Shown here: in pieces, positions 52,412 to 64,000 of the stretch | Layout of the letters: each line of letters begins with the position of its first letter | How positions within the stretch are numbered: position 1 is the first letter of the stretch | Assembly (NCBI RefSeq): GCF_041154505.1 | Contig: NZ_AP028672.1 | Location: 2,513,501-2,577,500 of the forward strand | Direction of reading: 5' to 3' | DNA from: Acidovorax sp. A79 | GTDB lineage: Bacteria > Pseudomonadota > Gammaproteobacteria > Burkholderiales > Burkholderiaceae_C | Length of the DNA: 64,000 nucleotides | The notes under the pieces: generated by a model | What the model was told of the DNA's origin: nothing | The model's input: only the letters and a program-made list of their open reading frames with translations | Databases searched by the model: none | Program-made: the position numbers and the translations under genes

Positions 52412-53335
52412 TCATTCGCCTTTCCAGAACGCGGGCTGCGCGTACTGGTGTTTCAGGAAGTCGATCCACAGCCGCACGCGCAGCGGCAGGTGCTTGCGCT
52501 GGGGGAACACCACATAGATGCCGTTGGGCGGCGCGGCGAAGTCCTCCAGCACCGCGACCAGGCGACCAGCGGCGATCTCGGCCTCGACCTCCCAGGTGCT
52601 GCGCCAGGCAATGCCCCAGCCGCCCAGGCACCAGTCGTGCAGCACCTGGCCGTCGGAGCAGTCGAGCGGCCCGCCGGGCTTCAGATGCATGACCTCCGTG
52701 GCGCCATCCGCAAGGGGCACCCGGAACGCCCAGCCGCGCGTCTGCGATGCGTCGCTGGACAGCGTGAGGCAGTCGTGCTGCACGAGTTCGGCCGGCGCGC
52801 GCGGCGTGCCGCGCCGGGCCAGGTATTCGGGCGTGGCCACGCACAGGCGGCGGTTGTCGGCGATGCGAACGCTCACCAGCGACGAGTCGGGCAGGTCGCC
52901 CACGCGCACGGCGCAGTCGAAGCCTTCCCCCGCGAGGTCCACCACGCGGTCGCTGAGGTTCAGCGAGATGGTCACGTCCGGGTGCGCCGAGCGAAAACGC
53001 GGCACCAGCGGCGCCACATGGCGGCGGCCAAAACCGGCGGGCGCGGTGATGCGCAAATGGCCCGTGGCCTTGACCCCGCCTTCCGACACGCTGGCCTCGG
53101 CATTGGCCACGTCGGACAGCAGGCGCTGGCAGTCTTCCAGGAACGCGCTGCCCTCGTGCGTGAGGCTGATGCGCCGCGTGGTGCGCACCAAGAGCTTCAC
53201 GCCCAGGTGCTCTTCCAGTGCGTCGAGCCGCCGCCCCATGATGGCGGGCGCCACGCCCTCGGCCTTGGCGGCGGCCGTGAGGCTGCCGCGCGTGGCCACC
53301 GACACAAAGGATTCGAAGGCCTTGAGTTTGTCCAT
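52412..53335 (-). CDS. LysR-family transcriptional regulator
   Basis: A 307-residue regulator of the large LysR subgroup with an AaeR/CrgA-like effector domain. The helix-turn-helix is at residues ~5-60 (LKAFESFVSVATRGSLTAAA, VAPAIMGRRLDALEEHLGV), followed by GHLRITAPAGFGRRHVAPLV, DCAVRVGDLPDSSLVSVRIA and GWGIAWRSTWEVEAEIAAGR. It lies downstream of the CoA transferase on the same strand, 132 bases away and separated by a dispersed palindrome. Its target is not clear; the 162-base gap between it and the response regulator is non-coding. Confidence 0.87.
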   Translation of the reverse strand: MDKLKAFESFVSVATRGSLTAAAKAEGVAPAIMGRRLDALEEHLGVKLLVRTTRRISLTHEGSAFLEDCQRLLSDVANAEASVSEGGVKATGHLRITAPAGFGRRHVAPLVPRFRSAHPDVTISLNLSDRVVDLAGEGFDCAVRVGDLPDSSLVSVRIADNRRLCVATPEYLARRGTPRAPAELVQHDCLTLSSDASQTRGWAFRVPLADGATEVMHLKPGGPLDCSDGQVLHDWCLGGWGIAWRSTWEVEAEIAAGRLVAVLEDFAAPPNGIYVVFPQRKHLPLRVRLWIDFLKHQYAQPAFWKGE

Positions 53336-53409
53336 GGGCAGTGATTATGGAGACATCCGAGGGCGTGCAAGCCCGGCGCCGCACGGGCCTTACGCCCCCG
53401 GCCTTGAAG

Positions 53410-53465
53410 CAAAAACAGCGTCCAGCGCCCGGGGGCATTGCGCCAATAGCTATTGTTTTTATAGC
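53410..53465. repeat. Dispersed palindrome copy (intergenic, degenerate)
   Basis: ACAGCGTCCAGCGCCCGGGGG then CATTGCGCCAATAGCTATTG. It follows the CoA transferase stop, and the core arms are partly degraded. Confidence 0.6.
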
Positions 53466-53467
53466 AT

Positions 53468-55393
53468 TCAGAACAGGCGCGACTTGAGGAAACCCACCGT
53501 GCCATACCGCTTGACGTCCGCGTAGTGGTCGCGCGTGAGCCCCTGCACCATGGCGGTGTAGGCATCGGCCAGGTCGGGCGCGATGGTGAAGTGGTCGTAG
53601 TTCACGATGACCTCCACGCGCTCGCCCTGGGCGGCAAGCGGTGCCAGCAGGCGACGCACCTCGTGCTCGATGGCGTCGATGGTGGTGGCCGTGTTGATCT
53701 GCAGGCCCGAGAAGTCGATGTGCAGCAGCCTGCGCGCGGCGTCGAGCTCGAAGCGCTGCACCAGCGGGCGGTTGAGCAGCTGCTCGCGCAGGCCCAGCGG
53801 GCCGGGCTCGAACAGGCGCATGTCCATGGCCTGCAGGCCCGGGCTGATGCGCGGCGTGAAGGCCATGTGGGCCAGCACGTCGCGGTGCAGGTCGATGCCG
53901 GGCGCCAGCTCGATCAGCTCCAGCGCGCCGCCACCGCCCTCCTCGCCCGAGGGCACCAGGCGGAACACGCAGCGCTCGGTGACGTACAGCACGCGCTGGC
54001 CGCGCCGCAGCGCCTCGGCGCCGCTGAAGGTGCGGTGCTCGACCTCGCGCACCAGCTTGCGCGCGCCGCCTTCGTGCAGGATGTGCAGGTGGCCGTCGAC
54101 CGCCTCCACCTGCAGCGCCCCCGCCGTGAAGGTGCCGACGAACACCACGGTCTTGGCGTTCTGGCTGATGTTGATGAAGCCGCCCGCACCCGCCAGGCGC
54201 GGCCCGAACTTGCTCACGTTGAGGTTGCCGTGCTGGTCGGCCTGCGCCAGGCCCAGGATGGCGATGTCCAGGCCGCCGCCGTCGTAGAAGTCGAACTGGT
54301 TGGGCTGGTCGATGATGGCCTGCGGGTTCACGGCCGCGCCGAAGTTCAGGCCCCCGGCGGGGATGCCGCCGATCACGCCGGGCTCGGCCGTGAGCGTGAC
54401 CAGGTCGATGATGCGCTCCTCGGCCGCCACGTTGGCCACGCCCTCGGGCATGCCGATCCCCAGGTTCACCACCTGGTGCGGGCGCAGCTCCAGCGCCGCG
54501 CGGCGGGCGATGATCTTGCGCTCGGTCAGGGGCATGGCCTCCAGCGTGTCCACGGGCACGCGCAATTCGCCCGCGAACGCGGCGCTGTAGGGCTCGGCAA
54601 AGGTCTGGTGGTGGTGCGCGGGCTCGGTGGCCAGCACCACGGCGTCCACCAGCACGCCGGGCACCTTCACCTGCCGGGGGTTGAGCGTGCCGCGCTCGGC
54701 GATGCGCTCGACCTGCGCGATGACCACGCCGCCCGAGTTGCGCGCGGCCATGGCGATGGCCAGCGCTTCGAGCGTGAGCGCCTCGCGCTCCATGGTGAGG
54801 TTGCCGTCCGCGTCGGCCGTCGTCGCGCGGATGATGCCGACGTGGATCGGGAAGGCCTTGTAGAACAGGTAGTCCTGCCCGTCGATGGGCAGGATGCGCA
54901 CCAGGTCTTCGGTGGTGCGCGCATTGAGCTTGCCGCCGCCATGGCGCGGGTCCACGAAGGTGTCGAGGCCCACGCGCGTGAGCGTGCCGGGCTTGCCCGC
55001 GGCGATGTCGCGGAACAGGTGCGTGATCACGCCCTGCGGCAGGTTCCAGGCCTCGATCTGGTTGTCCACCGCGAGCTTCTGGATGCGCGGCACCAGGCTC
55101 CAGTGCCCGCCGATCACGCGCCTGAGCAGGCCCGCGTGGCCCAGGTGGTTGAGGCCGCGCTGCTTGCCATCGCCCTGGCCTGCGGCGTAGACCAGGGTGA
55201 GGTCGCGCGGGGTCTGTGTGGCCTCCCAGCGCTGGGCGAGCGCCACGGCGATGCTCTCGGCAAAGCCGATGCCGACGAAGCCGCCCGTGGCCACGGTGTC
55301 GCCATCGTGGATGAGCAACACCGCGTCGGCGGCGCTGACGATCTTGTTCTTGTAGGCTGCGTTCAGCGCGCCAGCGGCCAGGGGTGCCTGCAT
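53468..55393 (-). CDS. Fused two-subunit acyl-CoA:carboxylate CoA transferase (COG4670 type)
   Basis: A 641-residue protein with both CoA-transferase halves in one chain. The N-terminal half has [20 protein letters not shown] and [16 protein letters not shown]. The C-terminal half has [16 protein letters not shown] followed by the catalytic Glu in [20 protein letters not shown]. It resembles propionate/acetate CoA transferases, moving CoA between short acyl-CoAs and carboxylates. The ATG at 55393 has GGGAGA upstream; the frame extends further but lacks family similarity. It is divergent from glcB, which fits growth on acetate or short acids. Confidence 0.88.
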   Translation of the reverse strand: MQAPLAAGALNAAYKNKIVSAADAVLLIHDGDTVATGGFVGIGFAESIAVALAQRWEATQTPRDLTLVYAAGQGDGKQRGLNHLGHAGLLRRVIGGHWSLVPRIQKLAVDNQIEAWNLPQGVITHLFRDIAAGKPGTLTRVGLDTFVDPRHGGGKLNARTTEDLVRILPIDGQDYLFYKAFPIHVGIIRATTADADGNLTMEREALTLEALAIAMAARNSGGVVIAQVERIAERGTLNPRQVKVPGVLVDAVVLATEPAHHHQTFAEPYSAAFAGELRVPVDTLEAMPLTERKIIARRAALELRPHQVVNLGIGMPEGVANVAAEERIIDLVTLTAEPGVIGGIPAGGLNFGAAVNPQAIIDQPNQFDFYDGGGLDIAILGLAQADQHGNLNVSKFGPRLAGAGGFINISQNAKTVVFVGTFTAGALQVEAVDGHLHILHEGGARKLVREVEHRTFSGAEALRRGQRVLYVTERCVFRLVPSGEEGGGGALELIELAPGIDLHRDVLAHMAFTPRISPGLQAMDMRLFEPGPLGLREQLLNRPLVQRFELDAARRLLHIDFSGLQINTATTIDAIEHEVRRLLAPLAAQGERVEVIVNYDHFTIAPDLADAYTAMVQGLTRDHYADVKRYGTVGFLKSRLF

Positions 55394-55530
55394 GGGTTTG
55401 TCTCCCGGTGGGTTTGTTGTGTGCGCAGCGTAGTGGGTAACCGGCCAAAGCACCATTCCGGGCGACTACGGACGGCCACCAGTTGTGCGTAAAAGTCACT
55501 GGTTTAGAGATTTTCAGCGTATTTATGTGG

Positions 55531-55542
55531 GCAAATATTTGC
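55531..55542. promoter_or_regulatory. Perfect palindrome GCAAATATTTGC in the glcB/CoA transferase divergent region
   Basis: Lies in the AT-rich part of the 232-base gap between divergent starts, about 84 bases before the glcB ATG. A wider GGGC..GCCC pair brackets it. A candidate operator; the binder is unknown. Confidence 0.45.
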
Positions 55543-55625
55543 AATACAGTCTGCCCATGGCCTGCTCATGCAGGTCCCGTTTTCTTTTTCATTGATCCAC
55601 GTTTGCACAACTTTCTAGGCACCCC

Positions 55626-57836
55626 ATGACCGATCGCACCAAAGTCCACGGCCTGCAAGTGGCCACCTCCCTGTACCGCTTTGTCGAAGACAAGGTGCTG
55701 CCCGGCACGGGTGTCGATGCCGCCGCCTTCTGGAAGGGCTTTGACGCCATCGTGGCCGACCTGGCCCCGCGCAACATCGCCCTGCTGGCCGAGCGCGACC
55801 GCCTGCAGACCGAGCTGGACACCTGGCACAAGGCCAACCCCGGTCCCATCAAGGACATGGTGGCCTACCGTGGTTTCCTGGAAAAGATCGGCTACCTGGT
55901 GCCCCAGCCCGCCGATGTGAAGGCCACCACCGCCAATGTGGACGACGAGCTGGCCACGCAGGCCGGCCCGCAGCTGGTGGTGCCCATCCTGAACGCCCGC
56001 TACGCGCTCAACGCCGCCAACGCGCGCTGGGGCAGCCTGTATGACGCGCTGTACGGCACGGACGCCATCAGCGAAGAAGGCGGCGCCGAAAAGGGCAAGG
56101 GCTACAACCCCGTGCGCGGCGCCAAGGTGATCGCGTTCGCGCGCCAGGTGCTGGACGACACCGCGCCGCTGGCTGCAGGTTCGCACAAGGATTCGACGGG
56201 CTACAAGGTGGAAGGCGGCCAGCTGGTCGTCTCGTTCGCCAACGGGAGCACCACGGGCCTGAAGGATCCCTCGCAGTTCAAGGGCTACCAGGGCAACGCC
56301 GCGGCGCCTTCGTCGGTGCTGCTGCAGCACAACGGCCTGCACCTGGACATCCAGATCGACCGTTCCACGCCCATCGGCCAGTCCGATGCGGCGGGCGTGA
56401 GCGACCTGGTGCTGGAAGCCGCGCTCTCCACCATCCTGGACCTGGAAGATTCCGTGGCCGCCGTGGACGCCGAGGACAAGGTGCTGGGCTACAGCAACTG
56501 GCTGGGCATCATCCAGGCCACGCTGACCGAGCAGGTCGCCAAGGGCGGCAAGACCATCACGCGCGGGCTGAACCCTGACCGCATCTATACGGGCCCGCAA
56601 GGTGGCGAGGTGCGCCTGCACGGCCGCTCGCTCATGTTCCTGCGCAACGTGGGCCACCTGATGACCAACCCGGCCATTCTCTGGACCGACGCGCAGGGCG
56701 CGCAGCGCGAGATCCCAGAAGGCATCATGGATGCAGTGGTCACAACGGCCATCGCATTGCACGACCTGCAAGGCCACGGCGCGAACGGTATCCGCAACTC
56801 CCGCAAGGGCAGCGTCTACATCGTCAAGCCCAAGATGCACGGCCCCGCCGAGGTGGGCTTTGCCGCCGAGCTGTTTGGCCGCGTCGAGAAGCTGCTGGGC
56901 CTGCCCGACAGCACCGTGAAGCTGGGCATCATGGACGAAGAGCGCCGGACTTCTGTCAACCTCAAGGCCTGCATCGCTGCCGCATCGGCGCGCGTGGCGT
57001 TCATCAACACCGGCTTCCTGGACCGCACCGGTGACGAGATGCACACCGCCATGCACGCCGGCCCCATGGTGCGCAAGGGCGACATGAAGACCAGCGCCTG
57101 GATCCAGTCGTACGAGAAGAACAACGTGCTGGTGGGCCTCTCCTGCGGCCTGCGCGGCAAGGCACAGATCGGCAAGGGCATGTGGGCCATGCCCGACCTG
57201 ATGGCCGAGATGCTCAAGCAAAAGATCGCCCACCCCAAGGCCGGCGCCAACACCGCCTGGGTACCCAGCCCTACCGGCGCGACGCTGCACGCGCTGCACT
57301 ACCACCAGGTCAACGTGGCCGAGATCCAGATCGGCCTGGAGAAGACCGACGTGAACGCCGAGCGCGACAACCTGCTGACCGGCCTGCTCACCGTGCCCGT
57401 GGCAGCCGCCCCCAACTGGAGCGACGCCGAGAAGCAGCAGGAGCTGGACAACAACGCCCAGGGCATCCTGGGCTATGTGGTGCGCTGGGTGGACCAGGGC
57501 GTGGGCTGCTCCAAGGTGCCCGACATCCACAACGTGGGCCTGATGGAAGACCGTGCCACGCTGCGCATCAGCAGCCAGCACATGGCCAACTGGCTGCTGC
57601 ACGGCGTTGTGACCGAAGCGCAGGTGCGCGAGACCTTCGAGCGCATGGCCGCGGTGGTGGACGGCCAGAACGCGGGCGACCCGCTGTACCAGCCGATGGC
57701 GGGCCACTTCGCCACCAGCATGGCCTACCAGGCCGCCTGCGACCTGGTCTTCAAGGGCCAGGAGCAGCCCAGCGGCTACACCGAACCCCTGCTGCATGCC
57801 TGGCGCCTGAAGCTCAAGGCCGCACAGGCCACCTGA
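55626..57836 (+). CDS. glcB: Malate synthase G
   Basis: A 736-residue enzyme condensing glyoxylate with acetyl-CoA to malate (glyoxylate cycle, glycolate use). The length fits the G isoform (about 720-730). Diagnostic parts are [20 protein letters not shown], the [20 protein letters not shown] segment with the metal-binding Glu/Asp, [40 protein letters not shown] and [20 protein letters not shown]. It is divergent from the CoA transferase and a dispersed palindrome forms its terminator. Confidence 0.96.
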   Translation: MTDRTKVHGLQVATSLYRFVEDKVLPGTGVDAAAFWKGFDAIVADLAPRNIALLAERDRLQTELDTWHKANPGPIKDMVAYRGFLEKIGYLVPQPADVKATTANVDDELATQAGPQLVVPILNARYALNAANARWGSLYDALYGTDAISEEGGAEKGKGYNPVRGAKVIAFARQVLDDTAPLAAGSHKDSTGYKVEGGQLVVSFANGSTTGLKDPSQFKGYQGNAAAPSSVLLQHNGLHLDIQIDRSTPIGQSDAAGVSDLVLEAALSTILDLEDSVAAVDAEDKVLGYSNWLGIIQATLTEQVAKGGKTITRGLNPDRIYTGPQGGEVRLHGRSLMFLRNVGHLMTNPAILWTDAQGAQREIPEGIMDAVVTTAIALHDLQGHGANGIRNSRKGSVYIVKPKMHGPAEVGFAAELFGRVEKLLGLPDSTVKLGIMDEERRTSVNLKACIAAASARVAFINTGFLDRTGDEMHTAMHAGPMVRKGDMKTSAWIQSYEKNNVLVGLSCGLRGKAQIGKGMWAMPDLMAEMLKQKIAHPKAGANTAWVPSPTGATLHALHYHQVNVAEIQIGLEKTDVNAERDNLLTGLLTVPVAAAPNWSDAEKQQELDNNAQGILGYVVRWVDQGVGCSKVPDIHNVGLMEDRATLRISSQHMANWLLHGVVTEAQVRETFERMAAVVDGQNAGDPLYQPMAGHFATSMAYQAACDLVFKGQEQPSGYTEPLLHAWRLKLKAAQAT

Positions 57837-57873
57837 TTCCGGGAACGCCGCGCGCAAAGCGCGCCACGCTCAC

Positions 57874-57925
57874 CTATTGATAGCTGCCAGCGCCTGCCCA
57901 TCAAGCGCTGGCAGCTGTTTTTTTA
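57874..57925 (+). terminator. glcB terminator formed by a dispersed palindrome copy
   Basis: AGCTGCCAGCGC and GCGCTGGCAGCT form a perfect 12-bp stem with an 11-base loop followed by seven T: a canonical intrinsic terminator. It is also the most regular copy of the dispersed element in the window. Confidence 0.88.
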
Positions 57926-58100
57926 TGGATTGCCCTGGCTGCGGCGGGCCACGTGCCAGTGGTGCGCGGCACGGACCGCCCGCCGCGCATGGCACCAGCG
58001 CCCAGGCTTTCCCGCTGCGCGGAAGACGGGACGCCGCAGGCGCCTTACACTGGGCCCGCAGCCGCCTCCCATCCACAGCGGGCGCGTGCCGCCCGCCATC

Positions 58101-58379
58101 ATGCCGCCCTCCAGTGCCCCGCCATCCGCTGCGCCGTCTTCCTCCCCCTCCTCCAGCTGCCCCCTGTGCGGCCAGCCGAACCAGTGCGCCATCGCGGCGG
58201 GCCAGCCCGCCGAGAGCTGCTGGTGCATGGCGCGGGTGATCAACCCGGAAGCGCTGGCGGCGCTGCCGGCCCCAGCACGGGGCCAGGTGTGTATCTGTCC
58301 TGCGTGCGGCGCGCGGGGCGCTCCACCGGCGCCCCGGCCCGGCGCCTCTGAAGACGCGCCGGCGCCGGCGCCGATATGA
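58101..58379 (+). CDS. Cysteine-rich CWC family protein
   Basis: A 92-residue small protein. A Ser/Pro-rich start is followed by the family core CPLCGQPNQCAIAAGQPAES, then CWC and CICPACGARG, giving two Cys-pair knuckles that probably bind zinc. This matches the 'cysteine-rich CWC' family of unknown function, common in Burkholderiales. The ATG at 58101 is chosen; longer upstream starts would read non-conserved Arg-rich sequence. It lies just upstream of the tautomerase gene. Confidence 0.75.
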   Translation: MPPSSAPPSAAPSSSPSSSCPLCGQPNQCAIAAGQPAESCWCMARVINPEALAALPAPARGQVCICPACGARGAPPAPRPGASEDAPAPAPI

Positions 58380-58421
58380 TTTCCGCTTTTGTTTTCTGCA
58401 ACTATCTCCAAGGAGGCTGAT

Positions 58422-58610
58422 ATGCCCACGTACCACGTCGAAATGATGGAAGGCCGCACGGTCGAGCAAAAGCGCAAGCTGGTGGAAGAGATCACCCGCG
58501 TCTCCGTCGAGGTGCTCGGCGGTTCGCCCGAGTCGGTGGACATCCTGATCACCGACGTCAAGCGGGAGAACTGGGCCACGGGCGGCAAGCTCTGGTTGGA
58601 GAGGAGCTGA
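58422..58610 (+). CDS. 4-oxalocrotonate tautomerase-like protein
   Basis: A 62-residue protein starting MPTYHVEMMEGRTVEQKRKL, with the catalytic N-terminal Pro after Met removal and the usual hexamer-forming short length. It contains the family pattern LVEEITRVSVEVLGGSPESV and ends GGKLWLERS. It is preceded by a perfect AAGGAGG ribosome site. It isomerises enol/keto dicarboxylates in relatives; the substrate here is unknown, and no meta-cleavage pathway is in the window. Confidence 0.88.
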   Translation: MPTYHVEMMEGRTVEQKRKLVEEITRVSVEVLGGSPESVDILITDVKRENWATGGKLWLERS

Positions 58611-58791
58611 CTATCCCCCCGAGGCACTGGGCTCCTTCCCCCTGCTCTCGAATTGCTTTGCAGCAATCCGAAAAAGGGAGGGCCCGGTCCTCGTTGCGGG
58701 GTGGCCCTTCCCTGGCTGCGCTGGCCTGGGGCTGCGCCAGCCCATTGAAGAGTCCGTGCTTCTTCGCAACTGATCGCCAGCCCACCGATCC
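58611..58791. other. Non-coding gap with repeat-like sequence
   Basis: Contains ATTGC-TTTGCA-GCAAT (a small hairpin near 58653-58668) and several GC-rich pairs (CTTCCCTGG, GGCTGCGCCAGCC). It looks like a degenerate intergenic repeat of the Comamonadaceae type. No gene is seen on either strand. Confidence 0.4.
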
Positions 58792-60288
58792 ATGACAACA
58801 CAGCCTTCTTCTGGTTCCCTCGCCGCCCTGCGCGAACGCCATGGCGAGCGCTACCGCTGGCTGCTGCTGCTGTCCGTCATGGTCGGCACGATGGCGTCGA
58901 TCATGTCGTCGACCATCGTGAACGTGGCCATCCCCGACATGAGCCACTACTTCACCCTGGGCCAGGAGCGCGCCCAATGGGTCACCTCGGGCTTCATGGT
59001 GGCCACCACGGTTTCGATGCTGACCACGCCGTGGCTCCTGTCCCGCTATGGCTACCGCGCCACCTATGTGGGCGCCATGCTCCTGCTGCTGGCCGGCGGC
59101 ATCGGCGGCGGGCTGGCCCGTGATTTCGGCCTGGTGCTGGCCGCCCGGGTGGCCGAGGGGCTGGCGGCCGGGGTCGTGCAGCCCATTCCCGCCGTCATCA
59201 TCCTCTACGCCTTCCAGCCCCACGAGCAGGGCCGCGCCAGCGGCATCTTCGGCATGGGCGTGGTGCTGGCGCCCGCCATCGGACCGAGCATTGGCGGCCT
59301 GCTGGTCGACTGGTTCGGCTGGCGCTCCATCTTCTTCATGGTCGTGCCGCTGTGCCTGGCCTCCCTCTGGCTCGCCTACAAATTCGTGCCCGTCACCGCG
59401 CCGGGCGGGGTGGCCGCCAACCGCCAGGGCGAGGCGCTCGACTGGCGCGGCCTGGCGCTGGGCACGGCCGGGACGCTGTGCCTGCTCAATGGGCTGGTGG
59501 CACTGCATGGGGGCACCGCATCGGAGGCCATCCTGTTGCTGGCCGGTGCCGTGGTCGCCACGGGCCTCTTCATCGGCTGGCAACGCCGGCAGCTGCGGCA
59601 GGGGCGCAAGCCGCTGATGGATTTGCGGTTGTTCCAGTACCGGCAGTTCGCCATGGGCAGCATCGTGGCGTTCATCTATGGCACGGCGCTGTTCGGCTCC
59701 ACCTACCTGTTGCCGGTGTTCATGCAACTGGGGTTGTCGCTCTCGGCCTCGCACGTGGGCACCATCATGCTGCCCGCGGGCTTCGTGCTGGCCATCACCA
59801 TCGCCCTGGTGGGACGGCTGGCCGACAGGCAGCCCACGCACCTGCTGGTGAGCATCGGCCTGGCCCTGCTGGCCCTGTCGTTCGGGCTCATGGTGCTGGT
59901 GGGCCTGGGCTCCGCACTGTGGATGCTGGTGGCTTTTGCGATCCTGGGCCGCATCGGACTCGGCTTCATCCTGCCGTCGCTCAACCTGGGGGCCATGCGG
60001 CCGCTGGACAAGTCGCTGATCTCGCAGGGATCGAGCGCCATCGGCTTCCTGCGCATGCTCGGCGGGGCCGCCGGCGTGAGCCTGTGCGGTATCGTGCTGG
60101 AGTGGCGCCTGGGGGCGCATGGTGCATCGCTGACCTCGGGCGCGAGCAACACGGCCCGCATCGACGCCTTTGGCGAGACCTTTCTGATGCTGACCGCGCT
60201 GTGCCTGCTGGCCCTGGTGGCCGCATGGCAGCTGCGCGAAGCACCTGCGGCGCCGGCCGATGCCTCTCCCCCTTCACCCCCGGCCTGA
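58792..60288 (+). CDS. MFS drug exporter, DHA2 (14-TM) family
   Basis: A 498-residue inner-membrane transporter with about 14 hydrophobic helices. SIMSSTIVNVAIPDMSHYF (first helix, motif D1-like), ERAQWVTSGFMVATTVSML and the motif C-like GMGVVLAPAIGPSIGGLLVD are typical of EmrB/DHA2 proton-drug antiporters. The length is normal. There is no EmrA-like adaptor gene beside it. The glutamine amidotransferase gene follows at 29 bases, probably on the same mRNA. Substrates are unknown. Confidence 0.88.
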   Translation: MTTQPSSGSLAALRERHGERYRWLLLLSVMVGTMASIMSSTIVNVAIPDMSHYFTLGQERAQWVTSGFMVATTVSMLTTPWLLSRYGYRATYVGAMLLLLAGGIGGGLARDFGLVLAARVAEGLAAGVVQPIPAVIILYAFQPHEQGRASGIFGMGVVLAPAIGPSIGGLLVDWFGWRSIFFMVVPLCLASLWLAYKFVPVTAPGGVAANRQGEALDWRGLALGTAGTLCLLNGLVALHGGTASEAILLLAGAVVATGLFIGWQRRQLRQGRKPLMDLRLFQYRQFAMGSIVAFIYGTALFGSTYLLPVFMQLGLSLSASHVGTIMLPAGFVLAITIALVGRLADRQPTHLLVSIGLALLALSFGLMVLVGLGSALWMLVAFAILGRIGLGFILPSLNLGAMRPLDKSLISQGSSAIGFLRMLGGAAGVSLCGIVLEWRLGAHGASLTSGASNTARIDAFGETFLMLTALCLLALVAAWQLREAPAAPADASPPSPPA

Positions 60289-60317
60289 TGGCCGATTGAT
60301 CCGGACTTTGCTCGACC

Positions 60318-61085
60318 ATGTGCCAACTGCTCGGTATGAACTGCAACACGCCGACCGACGTGACCTTCAGCTTCACCGGTTTCGCGCAGCGCGGCGGCAA
60401 CACAGCCGACCATGCCGACGGCTGGGGCATTGCCTTTTTCGAAGACCGGGGACTGCGGCACTTCGTGGACCATCTGCCCGCCGTGAATTCGCCCGTGGCG
60501 GAGTTGATCCGTCGCTACCCCATCCAGAGCCGCAACGTGATCGCGCACATCCGCAAGGCCACCCAGGGTGTGGTGAGCCTGCAGAACTGCCACCCCTTCG
60601 TGCGCGAGCTGTGGGGCCGGTACTGGGTGTTCGCCCACAACGGTGACTTGAAGGACTTCCGCCCCCGCCTGCATGCGCATTTCCATCCGGTGGGGGATAC
60701 CGACAGCGAGCACGCCTTCTGCTGGATCATGCAGGAGCTGGCCAAGTCCCATGCCAGCGTGCCCAGCATTGCCGAACTGACCATCACCTTGAAAGAGCTG
60801 GCCGCGCGCATCGCGCCGCATGGCACCTTCAATTTCCTGCTCTCCAACGGCCAGGCGCTGTGGGCCCATGCATCCACAGGGCTGTACTACATCGAGCGCA
60901 AACACCCGTTCAGCGAGGCACAGTTGTCGGACGAGGACGTGCGCATCGACTTCGCCACCCGGACCACGGCCACGGACCGCGTGGCCGTGATCGTGACGGC
61001 CCCCCTCACCACCAATGAGGAGTGGACGGCCTTCGGCAAGGAAGAACTGCTGGTGTTCGTGGACGGACAGCGGCAAGGCGGTTGA
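60318..61085 (+). CDS. Class II glutamine amidotransferase (YafJ-like)
   Basis: A 255-residue Ntn-type amidohydrolase. The Met-Cys start (MCQLLGMNCNTPTDVTFSF) gives the catalytic N-terminal Cys after processing. It also has RGGNTADHADGWGIAFFED, VIAHIRKATQG with the Arg of the glutamine site, and HPFVRELWGRYWVFAHNGDL with the Asn-Gly oxyanion pair. It matches stand-alone YafJ-type enzymes, whose acceptor substrate is unknown. It sits between the MFS exporter and the rRNA operon, tail to tail with the latter. Confidence 0.9.
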   Translation: MCQLLGMNCNTPTDVTFSFTGFAQRGGNTADHADGWGIAFFEDRGLRHFVDHLPAVNSPVAELIRRYPIQSRNVIAHIRKATQGVVSLQNCHPFVRELWGRYWVFAHNGDLKDFRPRLHAHFHPVGDTDSEHAFCWIMQELAKSHASVPSIAELTITLKELAARIAPHGTFNFLLSNGQALWAHASTGLYYIERKHPFSEAQLSDEDVRIDFATRTTATDRVAVIVTAPLTTNEEWTAFGKEELLVFVDGQRQGG

Positions 61086-61224
61086 GCCACCGGGCTTTCG
61101 TGCAGGCCCTTCCCTCGATCCTCGGGGTGTACCGCCCGCGCCTGCCGGACTTAGCTTCGATAAACGCCAGTGGTGTCACGGAAGACGCACTACCCACAAC
61201 GTGCTTTTCGCCGTTCCCCAAAGC

Positions 61225-61256
61225 AAAAAACCCCAGTCATTGCTGACTGGGGTTTT
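61225..61256 (-). terminator. Intrinsic terminator of the rRNA operon (bidirectional)
   Basis: CCCCAGTCA and TGACTGGGG around a 4-base loop. The minus strand continues with a T6 run, and the plus strand has TTTT. It lies just downstream of 5S rRNA. Confidence 0.9.
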
Positions 61257-61269
61257 CTGGGCTGTAAGA

Positions 61270-61384
61270 GCCTGACGATGACCTACTTTCACACGGGAAC
61301 CCGCACTATCATCGGCGCAAAGTCGTTTCACTGTCCTGTTCGGGATGGGAAGGAGTGGTACCAACTTGCTATGGTCATCAGGCA
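61270..61384 (-). rRNA. rrf: 5S ribosomal RNA
   Basis: The minus strand reads TGCCTGATGACCATAGCAAG, then CCACTCCTTCCCATCCCGAA, and ends GTAGGTCATCGTCAGGC, the betaproteobacterial 5S sequence. The two ends pair as helix I (GCCTGA.. with ..TCAGGC). The length of about 115 bases is normal. Confidence 0.95.
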
Positions 61385-61525
61385 TAACTTGGTGCTGGGC
61401 TGTTCGTGGAACAGCCTGGCGAATTCATAGAGTATGGAATCAGATTTTGTGTCTTTTGACTGCGTCAACTTGGCATAACAATCTTTGAGCTTTGCACACT
61501 TGCGTGTGTTGGCTATCAAAGTTAT
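61385..61525 (-). other. 23S-5S internal transcribed spacer
   Basis: ~140 bases, AT-richer than the surroundings, with no tRNA gene seen. Confidence 0.8.

Positions 61526-64000
<2,475 letters not shown>

Overview
The window is high-GC DNA from a betaproteobacterium of the order Burkholderiales. It is most like Comamonadaceae (Acidovorax and relatives). The basis is the argS/SPOR/dsbA and lptA/lptB/rpoN gene orders, the betaproteobacterial 5S and 23S rRNA, IPTL-CTERM sorted proteins, and a short AGC..GCGCTT..AAGCGC..GCT palindrome scattered through the window. Assignment is from recognition only; no database search was possible.

Layout. 1-3.0 kb: end of a Gcr-type membrane 'site-specific recombinase', a CPA2-type antiporter and a YbdK-type ligase. 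3.0-4.3 kb: a decayed island with a frameshifted tautomerase, a small gene and an internally deleted LysR regulator. 4.4-13.2 kb: thiL, an ECF-like sigma factor, an Acg-type nitroreductase and epimerase pair with a divergent LysR gene, a MuiA-like protein, pgpA and pncC. 13.4-14.6 kb: a first IPTL-CTERM surface protein. 15-24 kb: haloacetate dehalogenase-like hydrolase, cNMP-patatin phospholipase, YecA/SEC-C protein, FMN glutamate synthase-like protein with a kinase-like partner, a YddA/SbmA-type ABC transporter and a PIN-domain protein. 24-32.5 kb (minus strand): rlmL-like methyltransferase, thioesterase, rpoN, lptB, lptA, dsbA, SPOR protein and argS. 32.6-33.5 kb: PsiF protein and DUF2214.

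33.5-45.6 kb is the most distinctive part. Four large secreted proteins with IPTL-type C-terminal sorting signals surround a 7TM histidine kinase and LuxR response regulator pair. A 20-bp palindrome (TGTCCTCAGAACTGAGGACA) lies upstream of three of the four. In each case a -10-like hexamer starts exactly 22 bases beyond the palindrome. I infer a dedicated regulon in which the two-component system controls a cell-surface or extracellular protein set.

45.6-52.3 kb: a dctA-type dicarboxylate transporter, a hybrid histidine kinase and a LuxR response regulator. The last two are separated by an unusual MazG-like/NYN fusion gene bracketed by copies of the dispersed palindrome. 52.4-61.1 kb: LysR regulator, fused two-domain CoA transferase, malate synthase G, CWC protein, 4-oxalocrotonate tautomerase-like protein, DHA2 MFS exporter and a class II glutamine amidotransferase. 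61.2 kb to the end: the distal part of an rRNA operon on the minus strand (5S and partial 23S).

At least 15 copies of the dispersed palindrome were found. Four lie in frame inside conserved genes (thiL, pncC, rlmL-like, rpoN), one forms the end of a coding region, and one forms the glcB terminator.
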